Source of the DNA: UKL13-2 sp964417885
Lineage (GTDB): Bacteria > Pseudomonadota > Gammaproteobacteria > Burkholderiales > Usitatibacteraceae
Length of the DNA: 19,331 nucleotides
Direction of reading: 5' to 3'
NCBI GenBank assembly: GCA_964417885.1
Contig: CAYQKN010000071.1
Coordinates: 1 to 19,331, forward strand
Below, piece after piece: positions 6,967 to 18,181 of the stretch. Both the position numbers and the translations under genes were made by a program. Every line of letters begins with the position of its first letter. Positions within the stretch are counted from its first letter, which is position 1. The notes under the pieces were generated by a model, which was not told the DNA's origin, ran no database searches, and saw nothing but the letters and a program-made list of their open reading frames with translations.

Positions 6967-7731
6967 CGCAAAGGAAAAATCGGCTTCATGTGTCACGCTG
7001 CCATCGGCGCGGCGCGTATATTCCGTAAACGCTACGGAGCCACTCGCATCCATCGACAGCACGGTTGAACAGCGTGTGCCGTACGGTGCGGTCACGATCA
7101 TCGCCGGCGACAGCACCCGTTCCCAGTCAAGTCCGACGCCGGTATCCGGCAATACGTCATCCGCGGGGCGGCTTTGGTCCGATAGCAGTTCGCAGATCGC
7201 CATTTGGCGCGCTTTCCAGGGCATTTCTGCCTGAAGCGCCGCTCCCAGAGCGGACTTTGCCTTCTCTACTTTTGGCCACGGCTCATTCAGGGTGTGATTG
7301 GACAGGGCGTGCACGCCTGCCGGCACAGCCAGGATTTCGCCGATGCGGCTGCCGAAATAGAACAGCGAATGTCGATCGCCGGTGAGCAAATTGAATCCCT
7401 CATATTGATCCGCGCGCTTGCGCAGCGCCGTCAGATAATCAAGCGCGGATTGCGAACCGGTCAGGTAATCCGTTACCAGTTGGCCGCGCGAAGGCGCCGT
7501 ACCCTTTCGATCGGACGGATCGCGGAAGTTGGTCAGCGCAGCGAATTTGCCGCTTCGCGTCATGCCCAGCCAGGTGCCACCGGCCCTGAGGTCACGGCCT
7601 GCAAGGACATCGCGGTGATCCGGCCACCAGTCAGCGGGGGCCGCCGGCCGGTCATGCCATTCGTCACGGTTTGCCGCCACCACCAGGGGCAATGTGGCGT
7701 GCGCTTTCCAGGCAAACGCAATCAGGCACAT
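6958..7731 (-). CDS. NRDE family protein (TANGO2-like, DUF833)
   Basis: 257 residues. The N-terminus has the family signature: Met-Cys-Leu-Ile-Ala with Cys2 exposed after Met removal, then LVVAANRDEWHDRPA with the name-giving NRDE at 21-24, and LAGRDLRAGGTWLG around 43-56. Also typical are FAALTNFRDP and SRGQLVTDYL. The family resembles N-terminal-nucleophile hydrolases; eukaryotic TANGO2 has been connected with heme handling and metabolism, but no bacterial substrate is established. Last gene of a three-gene minus-strand operon, starting 6 bases after the kynA stop, so translation is probably coupled. Its end overlaps the end of sua5 by 9 bases. Confidence 0.88.
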   Translation of the reverse strand: MCLIAFAWKAHATLPLVVAANRDEWHDRPAAPADWWPDHRDVLAGRDLRAGGTWLGMTRSGKFAALTNFRDPSDRKGTAPSRGQLVTDYLTGSQSALDYLTALRKRADQYEGFNLLTGDRHSLFYFGSRIGEILAVPAGVHALSNHTLNEPWPKVEKAKSALGAALQAEMPWKARQMAICELLSDQSRPADDVLPDTGVGLDWERVLSPAMIVTAPYGTRCSTVLSMDASGSVAFTEYTRRADGSVTHEADFSFALA

Positions 7732-7737
7732 GCGTAC

Positions 7738-8571
7738 TCACAGTTCCGTGCGCAGATCCCACAACTCCGGAAACAGGCGCACTTCCATCATCGCGCGCAG
7801 GTAGCCGACGCCGGCGGTGCCGCCGGTGCCGCGCTTGAAGCCGATGATGCGCTGAACGGTGGTGACATGGCGGTGGCGCCACTGGCGAAAATAGTCCTCC
7901 AGGTCGACCATTTTCTCGGCCAGTTCATAAAGGTCCCAATGCTCGCGCGGGTTGGCGTAGACGCTGCGCCAGGCAGTCATGACCGAATTGTTGCTGGCAT
8001 AGGGCACGGACCAGTCGCGCGTCGTGGCGGAGACATCGAGCGCAAAGCCGCGACGGCCCAGCAGGCGAATCGCCTCATCATAGAGCGATGGCGAATGCAG
8101 CAGGTCAGACAACGCCGCGTGAATTTCGGCGCGGTGTTCAAACGGCTTCAACAGCGCGGCATTCTTGTTGCCGAAGACAAATTCCAGCGAACGGTACTGG
8201 TGCGACTGGAAACCCGAGGACTTGCCGAGGCTCTCGCGAAAGGCCGAATATTCAGTCGGGGTCAGGGTGGCAAGGATGTCCCAGGCCTGGATCAGGTTGT
8301 TCATGATGCGCGAAACCCGCGCCAGCATCTTGAATGCCGGTGACAGGTCGCCGGCAATGACCTGCTGGCGCGCGGCCAGCAATTCATGCAGCATCAGCTT
8401 CATCCATAACTCGGTGGTCTGGTGCTGGATGATGAACAGCAGTTCGTTGTGCTCGCCGGACAGCGGCCGCTGCGCCGCCAGCAATTGATCAAGCCCGAGG
8501 TAATCCCCGTAGCTCATCTCATTGCTGAAACTGAGATGCGCGCCCTCCGGTGCCCGCGACTCGCCGGTCAT
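7738..8571 (-). CDS. kynA: Tryptophan 2,3-dioxygenase
   Basis: Heme enzyme that opens the indole ring of L-tryptophan with O2 to give N-formylkynurenine, the first step of the kynurenine route. 277 residues from ATG 8571. Landmarks correspond to the Xanthomonas enzyme with a constant offset of five: His50 in FIIQHQTTELWMKLMLHEL, Arg112 in FRESLGKSSGFQS, the heme-ligand His235 in RQWRHRHVTTVQR, and Thr249 in KRGTGGTAG. All expected catalytic positions are present. An upstream in-frame start at 8652 overlaps the preceding gene and adds residues of no family character. The ATG follows the stop of the SMP-30 gene by one base (TGACATG), so it depends on upstream translation. No kynB or kynU is in the window. 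Confidence 0.96.
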   Translation of the reverse strand: MTGESRAPEGAHLSFSNEMSYGDYLGLDQLLAAQRPLSGEHNELLFIIQHQTTELWMKLMLHELLAARQQVIAGDLSPAFKMLARVSRIMNNLIQAWDILATLTPTEYSAFRESLGKSSGFQSHQYRSLEFVFGNKNAALLKPFEHRAEIHAALSDLLHSPSLYDEAIRLLGRRGFALDVSATTRDWSVPYASNNSVMTAWRSVYANPREHWDLYELAEKMVDLEDYFRQWRHRHVTTVQRIIGFKRGTGGTAGVGYLRAMMEVRLFPELWDLRTEL

Positions 8572-8572
8572 G

Positions 8573-9460
8573 TCAGTAAAGCGGCAACGTTGCCTTGAGC
8601 AGCGTACCGGTTTGCGAATCGGCGATGTACAGCTCGTTGGGATGCTCGGCATGAATGGTCAGGCTGGACAGCCAATCGCCGCGCGACGAGTCGATGCGGT
8701 AGCGTGATTCCCCGCGCTTGTCGAATTGCCACACGCAACCGAGCCCGTGATGCGCCACATACAGGTTGTCATCGCTGTCGATCGCCAGGCCTTCGGGGCC
8801 GACGCCACCTGACAGCTGGATGAATTTGCCGACCCGCGATACACCGCCATCGACCAGCGGAACCCGCCAGATGGCGTTGTCGCGCTGGGCGGCGACGAAC
8901 AGGAAATTCTGGTCAGCGCTCAGCGCGAGACCGGCTGGCCCCGGCACGTTGCCCAGCAATTGCAGCAGCGCGCCGTCAGCGTTCAATCGATAGACCGCGC
9001 CGCGCGGATTGTGCAGCCCTGACTGGCCGGGATCGCTGAAGAACAGATCGCCGTTGCGGCCAATCGTAAGGTCGCTGACTCCCTGGAAACGCTGCGAAAG
9101 ATAGTGCGTCACCAGGGGCGTCATCCGCCGCGACTCGACATCCATCGCCAGCAGGCCGTGCCGCTGGTCGGCAATAATCAGGCGGCCGTCCGGATGAAAT
9201 TTGAGACTGTTCGGCCAGCCGTCGTATTTGACAATCAGGTCCCATTCACCGGTCCGGGTGATGCGAAAAATGCGACCGAACGGGAGGTCCGCCACCCACA
9301 AATTCCCCTGGGCATCAAAACAAGGGCCGGCGAGGTAGCTGTGAATGTCGCGACCATGCAGGTTGGCTTCCACCCACGGGTTGTGCGCGCCCGACTCATG
9401 CAGATAGGCCGGCAACTCAAAAGCGGTTTCGGTCGTCAGGGAGAGCGGGGCATTGAACAT
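8573..9460 (-). CDS. SMP-30/gluconolactonase-like beta-propeller protein, active site degenerate
   Basis: 295 residues with the repeated blade pattern of the SMP-30/gluconolactonase/LRE family: FDAQGNLWVAD, FHPDGRLIIAD, IGRNGDLFFSD, LSADQNFLFVA, IDSDDNLYVAH, ELYIADSQTG. Family members are metal-dependent lactonases or esterases using Glu18, Asn154 and Asp204 (human numbering), with Asn103 near the substrate. At the equivalent places this protein has LAGP (Ala44), GVSDL (Ser129), GPAGL (Ala176) and GPEGL (Glu223), so all four differ. It may have lost lactonase activity or use another chemistry. No signal peptide is seen. First gene of the operon with kynA and the NRDE gene, and divergent from the 5-oxoprolinase. 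Family call firm, substrate unknown. Confidence 0.87.
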   Translation of the reverse strand: MFNAPLSLTTETAFELPAYLHESGAHNPWVEANLHGRDIHSYLAGPCFDAQGNLWVADLPFGRIFRITRTGEWDLIVKYDGWPNSLKFHPDGRLIIADQRHGLLAMDVESRRMTPLVTHYLSQRFQGVSDLTIGRNGDLFFSDPGQSGLHNPRGAVYRLNADGALLQLLGNVPGPAGLALSADQNFLFVAAQRDNAIWRVPLVDGGVSRVGKFIQLSGGVGPEGLAIDSDDNLYVAHHGLGCVWQFDKRGESRYRIDSSRGDWLSSLTIHAEHPNELYIADSQTGTLLKATLPLY

Positions 9461-9520
9461 GGCAAAGGAATCGGCGCGAAGGGCGCATGGCGAGCGACAA
9501 GGCGCCTATTATGCGTCAAC

Positions 9521-9548
9521 TTTGCCGCCGCGCTGGTGCAGCTAGAAT
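9521..9548 (+). promoter_or_regulatory. Putative promoter of the 5-oxoprolinase gene
   Basis: TAGAAT (9543-9548) lies six bases before the ATG at 9555, placing the predicted transcription start on the A of the start codon. TTTGCC (9521-9526) is a weak -35 with a 16-base spacer. No ribosome site is visible, which fits a leaderless transcript. The opposite-strand promoter for the SMP-30 operon must also lie within 9461-9554; I see only weak candidates. Confidence 0.4.
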
Positions 9549-9554
9549 GCTGCG

Positions 9555-13154
<3,600 letters not shown>

Positions 13155-13275
13155 CTGTTTCGAACGTCGGCTTGGCATCACGGCATGCCGCAATTGCGGC
13201 CCGGTCGTGGCACAAATTTTTCCGAGCAGAAAAATCAGCCAGTTAAGAAATACTTCTCGAAATCACAAATTTCCT

Positions 13276-13303
13276 TTGCGTAATTTGTAGGCGCCTATAA
13301 AAT
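13276..13303 (+). promoter_or_regulatory. Putative dusB-fis promoter with G+C-rich discriminator
   Basis: TTGCGT (13276-13281) and TAAAAT (13298-13303) are separated by 16 bases. They are followed by AGGCGGCCG, a G+C-rich start region of the kind linked to stringent and growth-rate control in dusB-fis operons. The -10 sits inside a CGCCTAT-AAA-ATAGGCG inverted repeat (13292-13308). The predicted leader before the GTG is about 33 bases. The 13155-13275 part of the gap has no gene. Confidence 0.5.
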
Positions 13304-13342
13304 AGGCGGCCGTTCACAGAACGCAAAACCGCGAAACGCATT

Positions 13343-14341
13343 GTGCAAATCGGCAACATCACGCTAAGCAACAACCTGATCGTCGCGCCGATGGCCGGTG
13401 TCACCGATCGGCCGTTTCGCCAGCTGTGCAAGCGCATGGGTGCGGGCATGGCGGTCAGCGAGATGGTGGCGTCGGACAGTCGCCTGTGGGCGACAGAAAA
13501 GTCATTGCGTCGCGGCGACCACGCCGGTGAAGTCGACCCGATCGTGGTGCAGATCGCCGGCGCCGCGCCGGAAATGATGGCCGAAGCGGCGCGCTACAAC
13601 GTCGACAAGGGCGCGCACATCATCGATATCAACATGGGCTGCCCGGCAAAGAAGGTCTGCCGGGTCGATGCCGGCTCCGCGCTGATGCGCGACGAGGCGC
13701 TGGTGGGGCGAATCCTCGAGGCGGTGGTCAACGCCGTGCCGGTGCCGGTCAGCCTGAAGATCCGCACCGGCTGGGACCGTGAACACCGCAATGCGCTGGC
13801 CATCGCCCGCATTGCCGAACAGTCCGGCATCCAGTCACTGGCGGTCCATGGCCGCACCCGCAGCGACCTTTACCAGGGTGCCGCCGAGTACGACACCATC
13901 CGCGCGGTCAAGCAGAGCGTTCGCATACCGGTCATCGCCAACGGCGATATTGATTCGCCCGAGAAGGCAAAGTTCGTGCTCGCTTACACGGGTTGCGATG
14001 CGGTGATGATTGGCCGCGCCGCGCAGGGGCGACCGTGGATTTTCCGCGAAATTGCGCACTACTTGCAGACCGGCCGCCATCTCGCGCCGCCGACGCTGCC
14101 GGAGATCCACCGCATTGCCGCCCAGCATCTCGCTGACCTGCATCAGTTCTATGGCGAATACAAGGGCGTCAGGATCGGGCGCAAGCACATCGGCTGGTAT
14201 CTGGCCGGCCTGCCCGGCGGTGCGGATTTCCGCCACGTGATGAATTTGCTGGAAGAGCCTGATGCTCAGCTGGCGGCGCTGGGCAGCTTCTTTGCCCGGC
14301 TGATCGATGGAGAAGTGGCTGTCGCCCGGCGCGCAGCCTAG
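13343..14341 (+). CDS. dusB: tRNA-dihydrouridine synthase DusB
   Basis: FMN-dependent tRNA dihydrouridine synthase (U17 in E. coli). 332 residues from a GTG start; the sequence MQIGNITLSNNLIVAPMAGV begins where the family begins. Signature elements: APMAGVTDRPFRQLC (15-29), DINMGCPAKKVC with catalytic Cys100, GSALMRDE, KIRTGWD, AVHGRTRSDLYQG, VIANGDIDSPEKA, AVMIGRAAQGRPWIF, and the C-terminal helical region YGEYKGVRIGRKHIGWYL that is typical of DusB. No strong ribosome site precedes the GTG. It is followed by fis, the classic dusB-fis arrangement in Proteobacteria, in which the promoter upstream of dusB drives fis. Confidence 0.95.
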   Translation: MQIGNITLSNNLIVAPMAGVTDRPFRQLCKRMGAGMAVSEMVASDSRLWATEKSLRRGDHAGEVDPIVVQIAGAAPEMMAEAARYNVDKGAHIIDINMGCPAKKVCRVDAGSALMRDEALVGRILEAVVNAVPVPVSLKIRTGWDREHRNALAIARIAEQSGIQSLAVHGRTRSDLYQGAAEYDTIRAVKQSVRIPVIANGDIDSPEKAKFVLAYTGCDAVMIGRAAQGRPWIFREIAHYLQTGRHLAPPTLPEIHRIAAQHLADLHQFYGEYKGVRIGRKHIGWYLAGLPGGADFRHVMNLLEEPDAQLAALGSFFARLIDGEVAVARRAA

Positions 14342-14343
14342 GG

Positions 14344-14383
14344 AGCGGTAAGAAAATAACAGCGGTAAACAATAAGAAAATAA
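14344..14383 (+). repeat. Two short A-rich direct repeats in the dusB-fis gap
   Basis: AGCGGTAA occurs at 14344-14351 and 14361-14368. AAGAAAATAA occurs at 14350-14359 and 14374-14383. This A-rich leader interrupts otherwise G+C-rich sequence directly before the fis start. Adenine-rich leaders can enhance translation initiation or keep the site unstructured; the role here is inferred. Confidence 0.5.
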
Positions 14384-14403
14384 TAATGAAGGAAGCAACG
14401 AAC

Positions 14404-14655
14404 ATGAATCTGCAGCGCGACACCCGGGATAGCGAACTATCCGCCTGCGTCCGGAAAATGATGAAGCAGTACTTCAAGGATCTCGACGGGGAAGATGTGA
14501 CCAACATTTACGACATGGTGGTGGCGAATATCGAACGCCCGCTGCTCGAGGTCGTGCTGCACCACGCGGAAGGTAACCAGACCCGCGCGGCGGAGCTGCT
14601 GGGCCTCAACCGGAATACCCTGCGCAAGAAACTCAATCAGCACGGCATTGAATAA
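14404..14655 (+). CDS. fis: DNA-binding protein Fis
   Basis: Nucleoid-associated homodimer that bends DNA and regulates rRNA and growth-related genes. 83 residues from ATG 14404, which has AAGGA with about 10-base spacing; an in-frame ATG at 14386 would add six residues with no ribosome site. The N-terminal part ACVRKMMKQYFKDLDGEDVTNIYDMV (14-39) and the middle helix RPLLEVVLHHAEGNQTRAAE match the family. The C-terminal helix-turn-helix is at 59-81 (NQTRAAELLGLNRNTLRKKL). Position directly after dusB confirms the call. The NtrC C-terminal domain is similar, but an 83-residue stand-alone protein fits Fis. Confidence 0.95.
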   Translation: MNLQRDTRDSELSACVRKMMKQYFKDLDGEDVTNIYDMVVANIERPLLEVVLHHAEGNQTRAAELLGLNRNTLRKKLNQHGIE

Positions 14656-14677
14656 CAATCGGCGTACAACGCGCGAT

Positions 14678-14699
14678 GCGTGACGACGTTCCCTCACGC
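14678..14699 (+). terminator. Weak hairpin between fis and purH
   Basis: GCGTGA (14678-14683) pairs with TCACGC (14694-14699) over a 10-base loop, followed by GTGTTGGTGT rather than a clean T run. It could attenuate fis transcription before purH. Nothing else recognisable lies in the 114-base fis-purH gap. Confidence 0.25.
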
Positions 14700-14769
14700 G
14701 TGTTGGTGTAACGCGCCGTCCGGATCACCTGCTGCAACACTTACCCCTGTTCCTGTCAACGGCCCAATC

Positions 14770-16338
14770 ATGACAACCCAGCACATCCCCATCCAGCGCG
14801 CGCTGATCAGCGTGTCCGACAAGACCGGCGTGGTCGAATTCGCCAAATTCCTGGCGGAGCGAAAGGTGAAAATCCTTTCCACCGGGGGCACGGCCAAGCT
14901 GCTGGCCGACAATGGCATCAAGGTGGTCGAGGTCGGCGATTACACCGGCTTTCCGGAAATGATGGATGGCCGCGTAAAGACGCTGCATCCGCGGGTGCAT
15001 GGCGGCATCCTGGCCCGCCGCGATCTGTCGCACCACACCGAGGCGATGAAAAAACACGACATTCCCGCCATCGACATGGTGGTGGTGAATCTCTACCCGT
15101 TTGCCGCCACCATCGCCAAGCCCGACGTCAAGCTTGAGGATGCGATCGAGAACATCGATATCGGTGGTCCGGCGATGGTGCGCGCGTCAGCCAAGAACTA
15201 TCCGTTTGTCGCCATCGTCACCGATTGCGGCGACTACCGGCAGCTGATGGACGAAATGCAGAAACATGGCGGCGCGCTGGGCCACGACACGCGTTTTGCA
15301 CTGGCCAAGAAAGCCTTTGCCCATACCGCCGAATACGACGGCATGATCAGCACCTACCTCTCCTCGCTCGATGAGGATCACAACCGCCGCCTGTTTCCGG
15401 ACCAGCTGCACCTGACCTTCACCAAGGCACAGGACATGCGCTATGGCGAGAATCCGCACCAGGACGCAGCGTTCTATGTCGAGAAGCATCCTGCCTCCGG
15501 CACGCTGGCGCACTTCCACCAGCTGCAGGGCAAGGAACTGTCCTACAACAATATCGCTGACGCCGATGCGGCCTGGCAATGCTGCCGCGCCTTCGAAGTG
15601 CCGGCGTGCGTGATCGTCAAGCACGCCAATCCCTGCGGCGTCGCCGTTGCCGACAAGCTGCTGCTTGCCTATCAGCGTGCGCTGGAAACCGACCCGACCT
15701 CGGCCTTCGGCGGCATCATTGCCTTCAATCGCGAGCTCGATGGCGCGACGGCGGAGGCAGTGGCCAAGCAATTCGTCGAGGTGGTGCTGGCGCCGCTGTT
15801 CAGCGTCGAGGCGCGCAAGGTATTTGCCGGCAAGCAGAACGTGCGGCTGCTGGAAATTCCGCTGGCGCCGTCGGTGCAGGATGTCGACATGAAGCGCGTC
15901 GGCGGCGGACTGCTGGTGCAGAGTTCGGATGATTTCGACATTGCGCAGTTGAAAGTTGTGACCAAACGCAAGCCGACGGCCGAGGAAATGAATGACCTTA
16001 TCTTTGCCTTCCGGGTGGCAAAATTCGTCAAGTCCAACGCCATCGTGTTCTGCCGCTACGGCATGACGCTGGGCGTCGGCGCCGGCCAGATGAGCCGCGT
16101 CGATTCAACCCGGATCGCCGCCATCAAGGCGCAACATGCCGGCCTGTCGCTGCAGGGCGCGGTGGCAGCGAGCGATGCGTTCTTCCCGTTCCGCGACGGG
16201 CTTGACGTGATTGCCGAAGCCGGTGCCACGGCGGTGATTCAGCCGGGCGGGTCGATGCGCGATGATGAAGTGATCAAGGCGGCGGACGAGCATGGCATGG
16301 CGATGGTGATGACCGGCATGCGGCACTTCAGGCATTGA
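14770..16338 (+). CDS. purH: Bifunctional AICAR formyltransferase / IMP cyclohydrolase
   Basis: Carries out the last two steps of IMP synthesis: formylation of AICAR with 10-formyl-THF, then ring closure. 522 residues from ATG 14770, the usual length; a GTG at 14680 would add 30 residues with no homologous look. The N-terminal cyclohydrolase (MGS-like) domain has ALISVSDKTGVVEFA (11-25), LSTGGTAKLL and GRVKTLHPRVHGGILARRD (67-85). The C-terminal transformylase has RYGENPHQDAAFY, the catalytic Lys284-His285 pair in VIVKHANPCGVAV, SAFGGIIAFNREL and the ending MVMTGMRHFRH. The stop overlaps the start of the next gene, which in turn overlaps purD, so the three are probably translated together. 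Confidence 0.96.
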   Translation: MTTQHIPIQRALISVSDKTGVVEFAKFLAERKVKILSTGGTAKLLADNGIKVVEVGDYTGFPEMMDGRVKTLHPRVHGGILARRDLSHHTEAMKKHDIPAIDMVVVNLYPFAATIAKPDVKLEDAIENIDIGGPAMVRASAKNYPFVAIVTDCGDYRQLMDEMQKHGGALGHDTRFALAKKAFAHTAEYDGMISTYLSSLDEDHNRRLFPDQLHLTFTKAQDMRYGENPHQDAAFYVEKHPASGTLAHFHQLQGKELSYNNIADADAAWQCCRAFEVPACVIVKHANPCGVAVADKLLLAYQRALETDPTSAFGGIIAFNRELDGATAEAVAKQFVEVVLAPLFSVEARKVFAGKQNVRLLEIPLAPSVQDVDMKRVGGGLLVQSSDDFDIAQLKVVTKRKPTAEEMNDLIFAFRVAKFVKSNAIVFCRYGMTLGVGAGQMSRVDSTRIAAIKAQHAGLSLQGAVAASDAFFPFRDGLDVIAEAGATAVIQPGGSMRDDEVIKAADEHGMAMVMTGMRHFRH

Positions 16339-16913
16339 AATACGGGCGCCCGGCTCTCGGCGTTGCGCTACTGGCGCTGGCGGCCAGTGGGGATGCATTG
16401 GCCAACATGGGCATTCCCATGCTTGCGATTGCCTGGCCGGCACTGTGGCTGTCTTTCGTTCCCGTCGTTCTAATCGAAGCCTGCTTTTTGAAGCGCATGA
16501 TTGGCGTCACATTTGGCAATGCCACCAAGGCCATGCTTTACGCCAATATGGTTTCGACATTGGTCGGCGTACCGTTGGTTTGGGGGATGCTGCTTGCAAT
16601 AGAATTTGCCATCGGCTCGACATTGCTATCGGGGGAACTGACATCAAAGGCGAGCATTGTCGCAATGACAATCATCGGTGCCCCGTGGATTGGAGGCGGA
16701 GGCGAGACAAGCCTAGACGTCGCGGTTGCCTTCGCAATACTGGCCGTCTGGTTTTGCCTTGCTTCGATTCTCGTTGAACACCGGGTATTGCGCCGGCGAT
16801 TTGAAGGATTCGCTTACAACGCCATCCTGCGTTGCGTTGCCATTGCCAATGTCACCACGTATGCGGTGATCACGGTTTTAGTTGCCAATTTTTTTCTCTT
16901 TTGGAACTCATGA
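16335..16913 (+). CDS. Multi-pass membrane protein of unknown function, between purH and purD
   Basis: 192 residues from a TTG start that overlaps the purH stop. The first 24 residues (KYGRPALGVALLALAASGDALA) look like a signal peptide ending in an ALA-type site. An ATG at 16407 (MGIPMLAIAW) is an alternative but would remove it. Hydrophobic segments at about 26-51, 65-92, 107-120, 128-148 and 165-190 suggest four or five transmembrane helices. PVVLIEACFLKR and ANMVSTLVGVPLVWG recall uncharacterised integral membrane proteins; I can name no function. The end overlaps purD by an ATGA junction, so coupling is strong on both sides. Base composition is visibly more A+T-rich than purH and purD, which suggests a later insertion into the purine operon. 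Confidence 0.75.
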   Translation: MKYGRPALGVALLALAASGDALANMGIPMLAIAWPALWLSFVPVVLIEACFLKRMIGVTFGNATKAMLYANMVSTLVGVPLVWGMLLAIEFAIGSTLLSGELTSKASIVAMTIIGAPWIGGGGETSLDVAVAFAILAVWFCLASILVEHRVLRRRFEGFAYNAILRCVAIANVTTYAVITVLVANFFLFWNS

Positions 16914-18181
16914 AACTCCTCGTCATCGGCTCCGGCGGCCGTGAACATGCCCTCGCGTGGCGGCTCACGCAAAACCCCAAGGTGCAGTGCGTCTATGTCG
17001 CCCCCGGCAATGCCGGCACCGCGCGCGAGGATGGCCTGGTCAACGTCGATATCACCGCGATTGCCGACCTGCTGAAGTTCGCCCAGGACGAGAAAATACA
17101 CCTCACCGTGGTCGGCCCCGAGGCACCGCTGGCAGCCGGCGTGGTCGATGCCTTCCAGGCGGCGGGCCAGCGAATCTTCGGGCCGTCCCGGCGCGCCGCA
17201 CAGCTGGAGTCGTCCAAGGATTTTGCCAAGCAGTTCATGTTGCGGCACAAGATTCCCACCGCCAAATACGCCACCTTCACCAGCGCTGCCGAGGCGCGTG
17301 CCTACGTTGTACTCGAGGGCGCGCCGATCGTGATCAAGGCCGACGGCCTCGCGGCGGGCAAAGGGGTGGTGGTGGCGATGACGCTCGGCGACGCGCTGGA
17401 GGCGATCGAGGCGATGTTCGCCGGCAGCATGGGACATGCCGGACACCGCGTGGTGATCGAAGAATTCATGGAAGGCGAAGAGGCAAGCTTCATCTGCATG
17501 TGCGATGGTGTGCATGCGCTGCCGTTTGCGTCCTCGCAGGACCACAAGCGGATTTTCGATGGCGACATGGGGCCGAATACCGGCGGCATGGGCGCCTATT
17601 CGCCGGCGCCGGTGGTCACGCCCGCCGTGCACGCCCGCACCATGCGCGAGGTCATCATGCCGACGCTGCGCGGGATGGCGGCAGAGGGTGCGCCGTTCAG
17701 CGGATTCCTTTATGCCGGCCTGATGATCGACGAATCCGGCCATCCGCGCGTGGTGGAGTTCAACGCCCGCATGGGGGACCCCGAAACCCAGCCGATCATG
17801 ATGCGGTTGAAAAGCGATTTCCTCACCCTGGTCGAGCACGCCATCGACGGCAAGCTGGACCAGATCGAGGCCGAATGGGACCGGCGCGCGGCACTGGGCG
17901 TGGTGATGGCGGCGGGCGGCTACCCGGAGTCTCCCGCCAAGGGCGACGAAATAACCGGGTTGCCGCCGGCAACGGAGGACGCGCGCGTGTTCCACGCCGG
18001 CACTGCGGATCGCGACGGCAAGGTCGTCACCAATGGCGGTCGCGTGCTGTGCGTGACTGCGCTGGGCGAGACGGTGAAAATCGCGCAGCAGCGTGCATAC
18101 CAGATGCTGGAACCGATCCGCTTTGACGGCATGCAGTACCGGCGCGATATCGGCTATCGTGCCATCGGCAGAAAAATGTAA
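16910..18181 (+). CDS. purD: Phosphoribosylamine--glycine ligase (GAR synthetase)
   Basis: Second step of de novo purine synthesis: joins phosphoribosylamine and glycine with ATP. 423 residues, normal for the family. The N-terminal domain starts MKLLVIGSGGREHALAWRL, followed by APGNAGTA and VVGPEAPLAAGVVDAF. The ATP-grasp core has GPSRRAAQLESSKDFAKQFM, PIVIKADGLAAGKGVVVA, VVIEEFMEGEEASF, the strongly conserved FASSQDHKR...NTGGMGAYSPAPV, and VVEFNARMGDPETQ (metal-binding end). The C-terminal domain ends RRDIGYRAIGRKM. The start ATG at 16910 shares bases with the previous gene's stop. The stop codon (18179-18181) provides the first bases of a very large hairpin. Confidence 0.96.
   Translation: MKLLVIGSGGREHALAWRLTQNPKVQCVYVAPGNAGTAREDGLVNVDITAIADLLKFAQDEKIHLTVVGPEAPLAAGVVDAFQAAGQRIFGPSRRAAQLESSKDFAKQFMLRHKIPTAKYATFTSAAEARAYVVLEGAPIVIKADGLAAGKGVVVAMTLGDALEAIEAMFAGSMGHAGHRVVIEEFMEGEEASFICMCDGVHALPFASSQDHKRIFDGDMGPNTGGMGAYSPAPVVTPAVHARTMREVIMPTLRGMAAEGAPFSGFLYAGLMIDESGHPRVVEFNARMGDPETQPIMMRLKSDFLTLVEHAIDGKLDQIEAEWDRRAALGVVMAAGGYPESPAKGDEITGLPPATEDARVFHAGTADRDGKVVTNGGRVLCVTALGETVKIAQQRAYQMLEPIRFDGMQYRRDIGYRAIGRKM

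Noticed and set aside
7204..8343. 379-residue plus-strand open frame across the NRDE and kynA genes
   Set aside because: It is antisense to two recognisable genes, shows no family features and ignores their boundaries.
13187..13200. Palindrome GCCGCAATTGCGGC after the 5-oxoprolinase as a terminator
   Set aside because: The stem is only 5 bp and no T tract follows; it is too weak to call.
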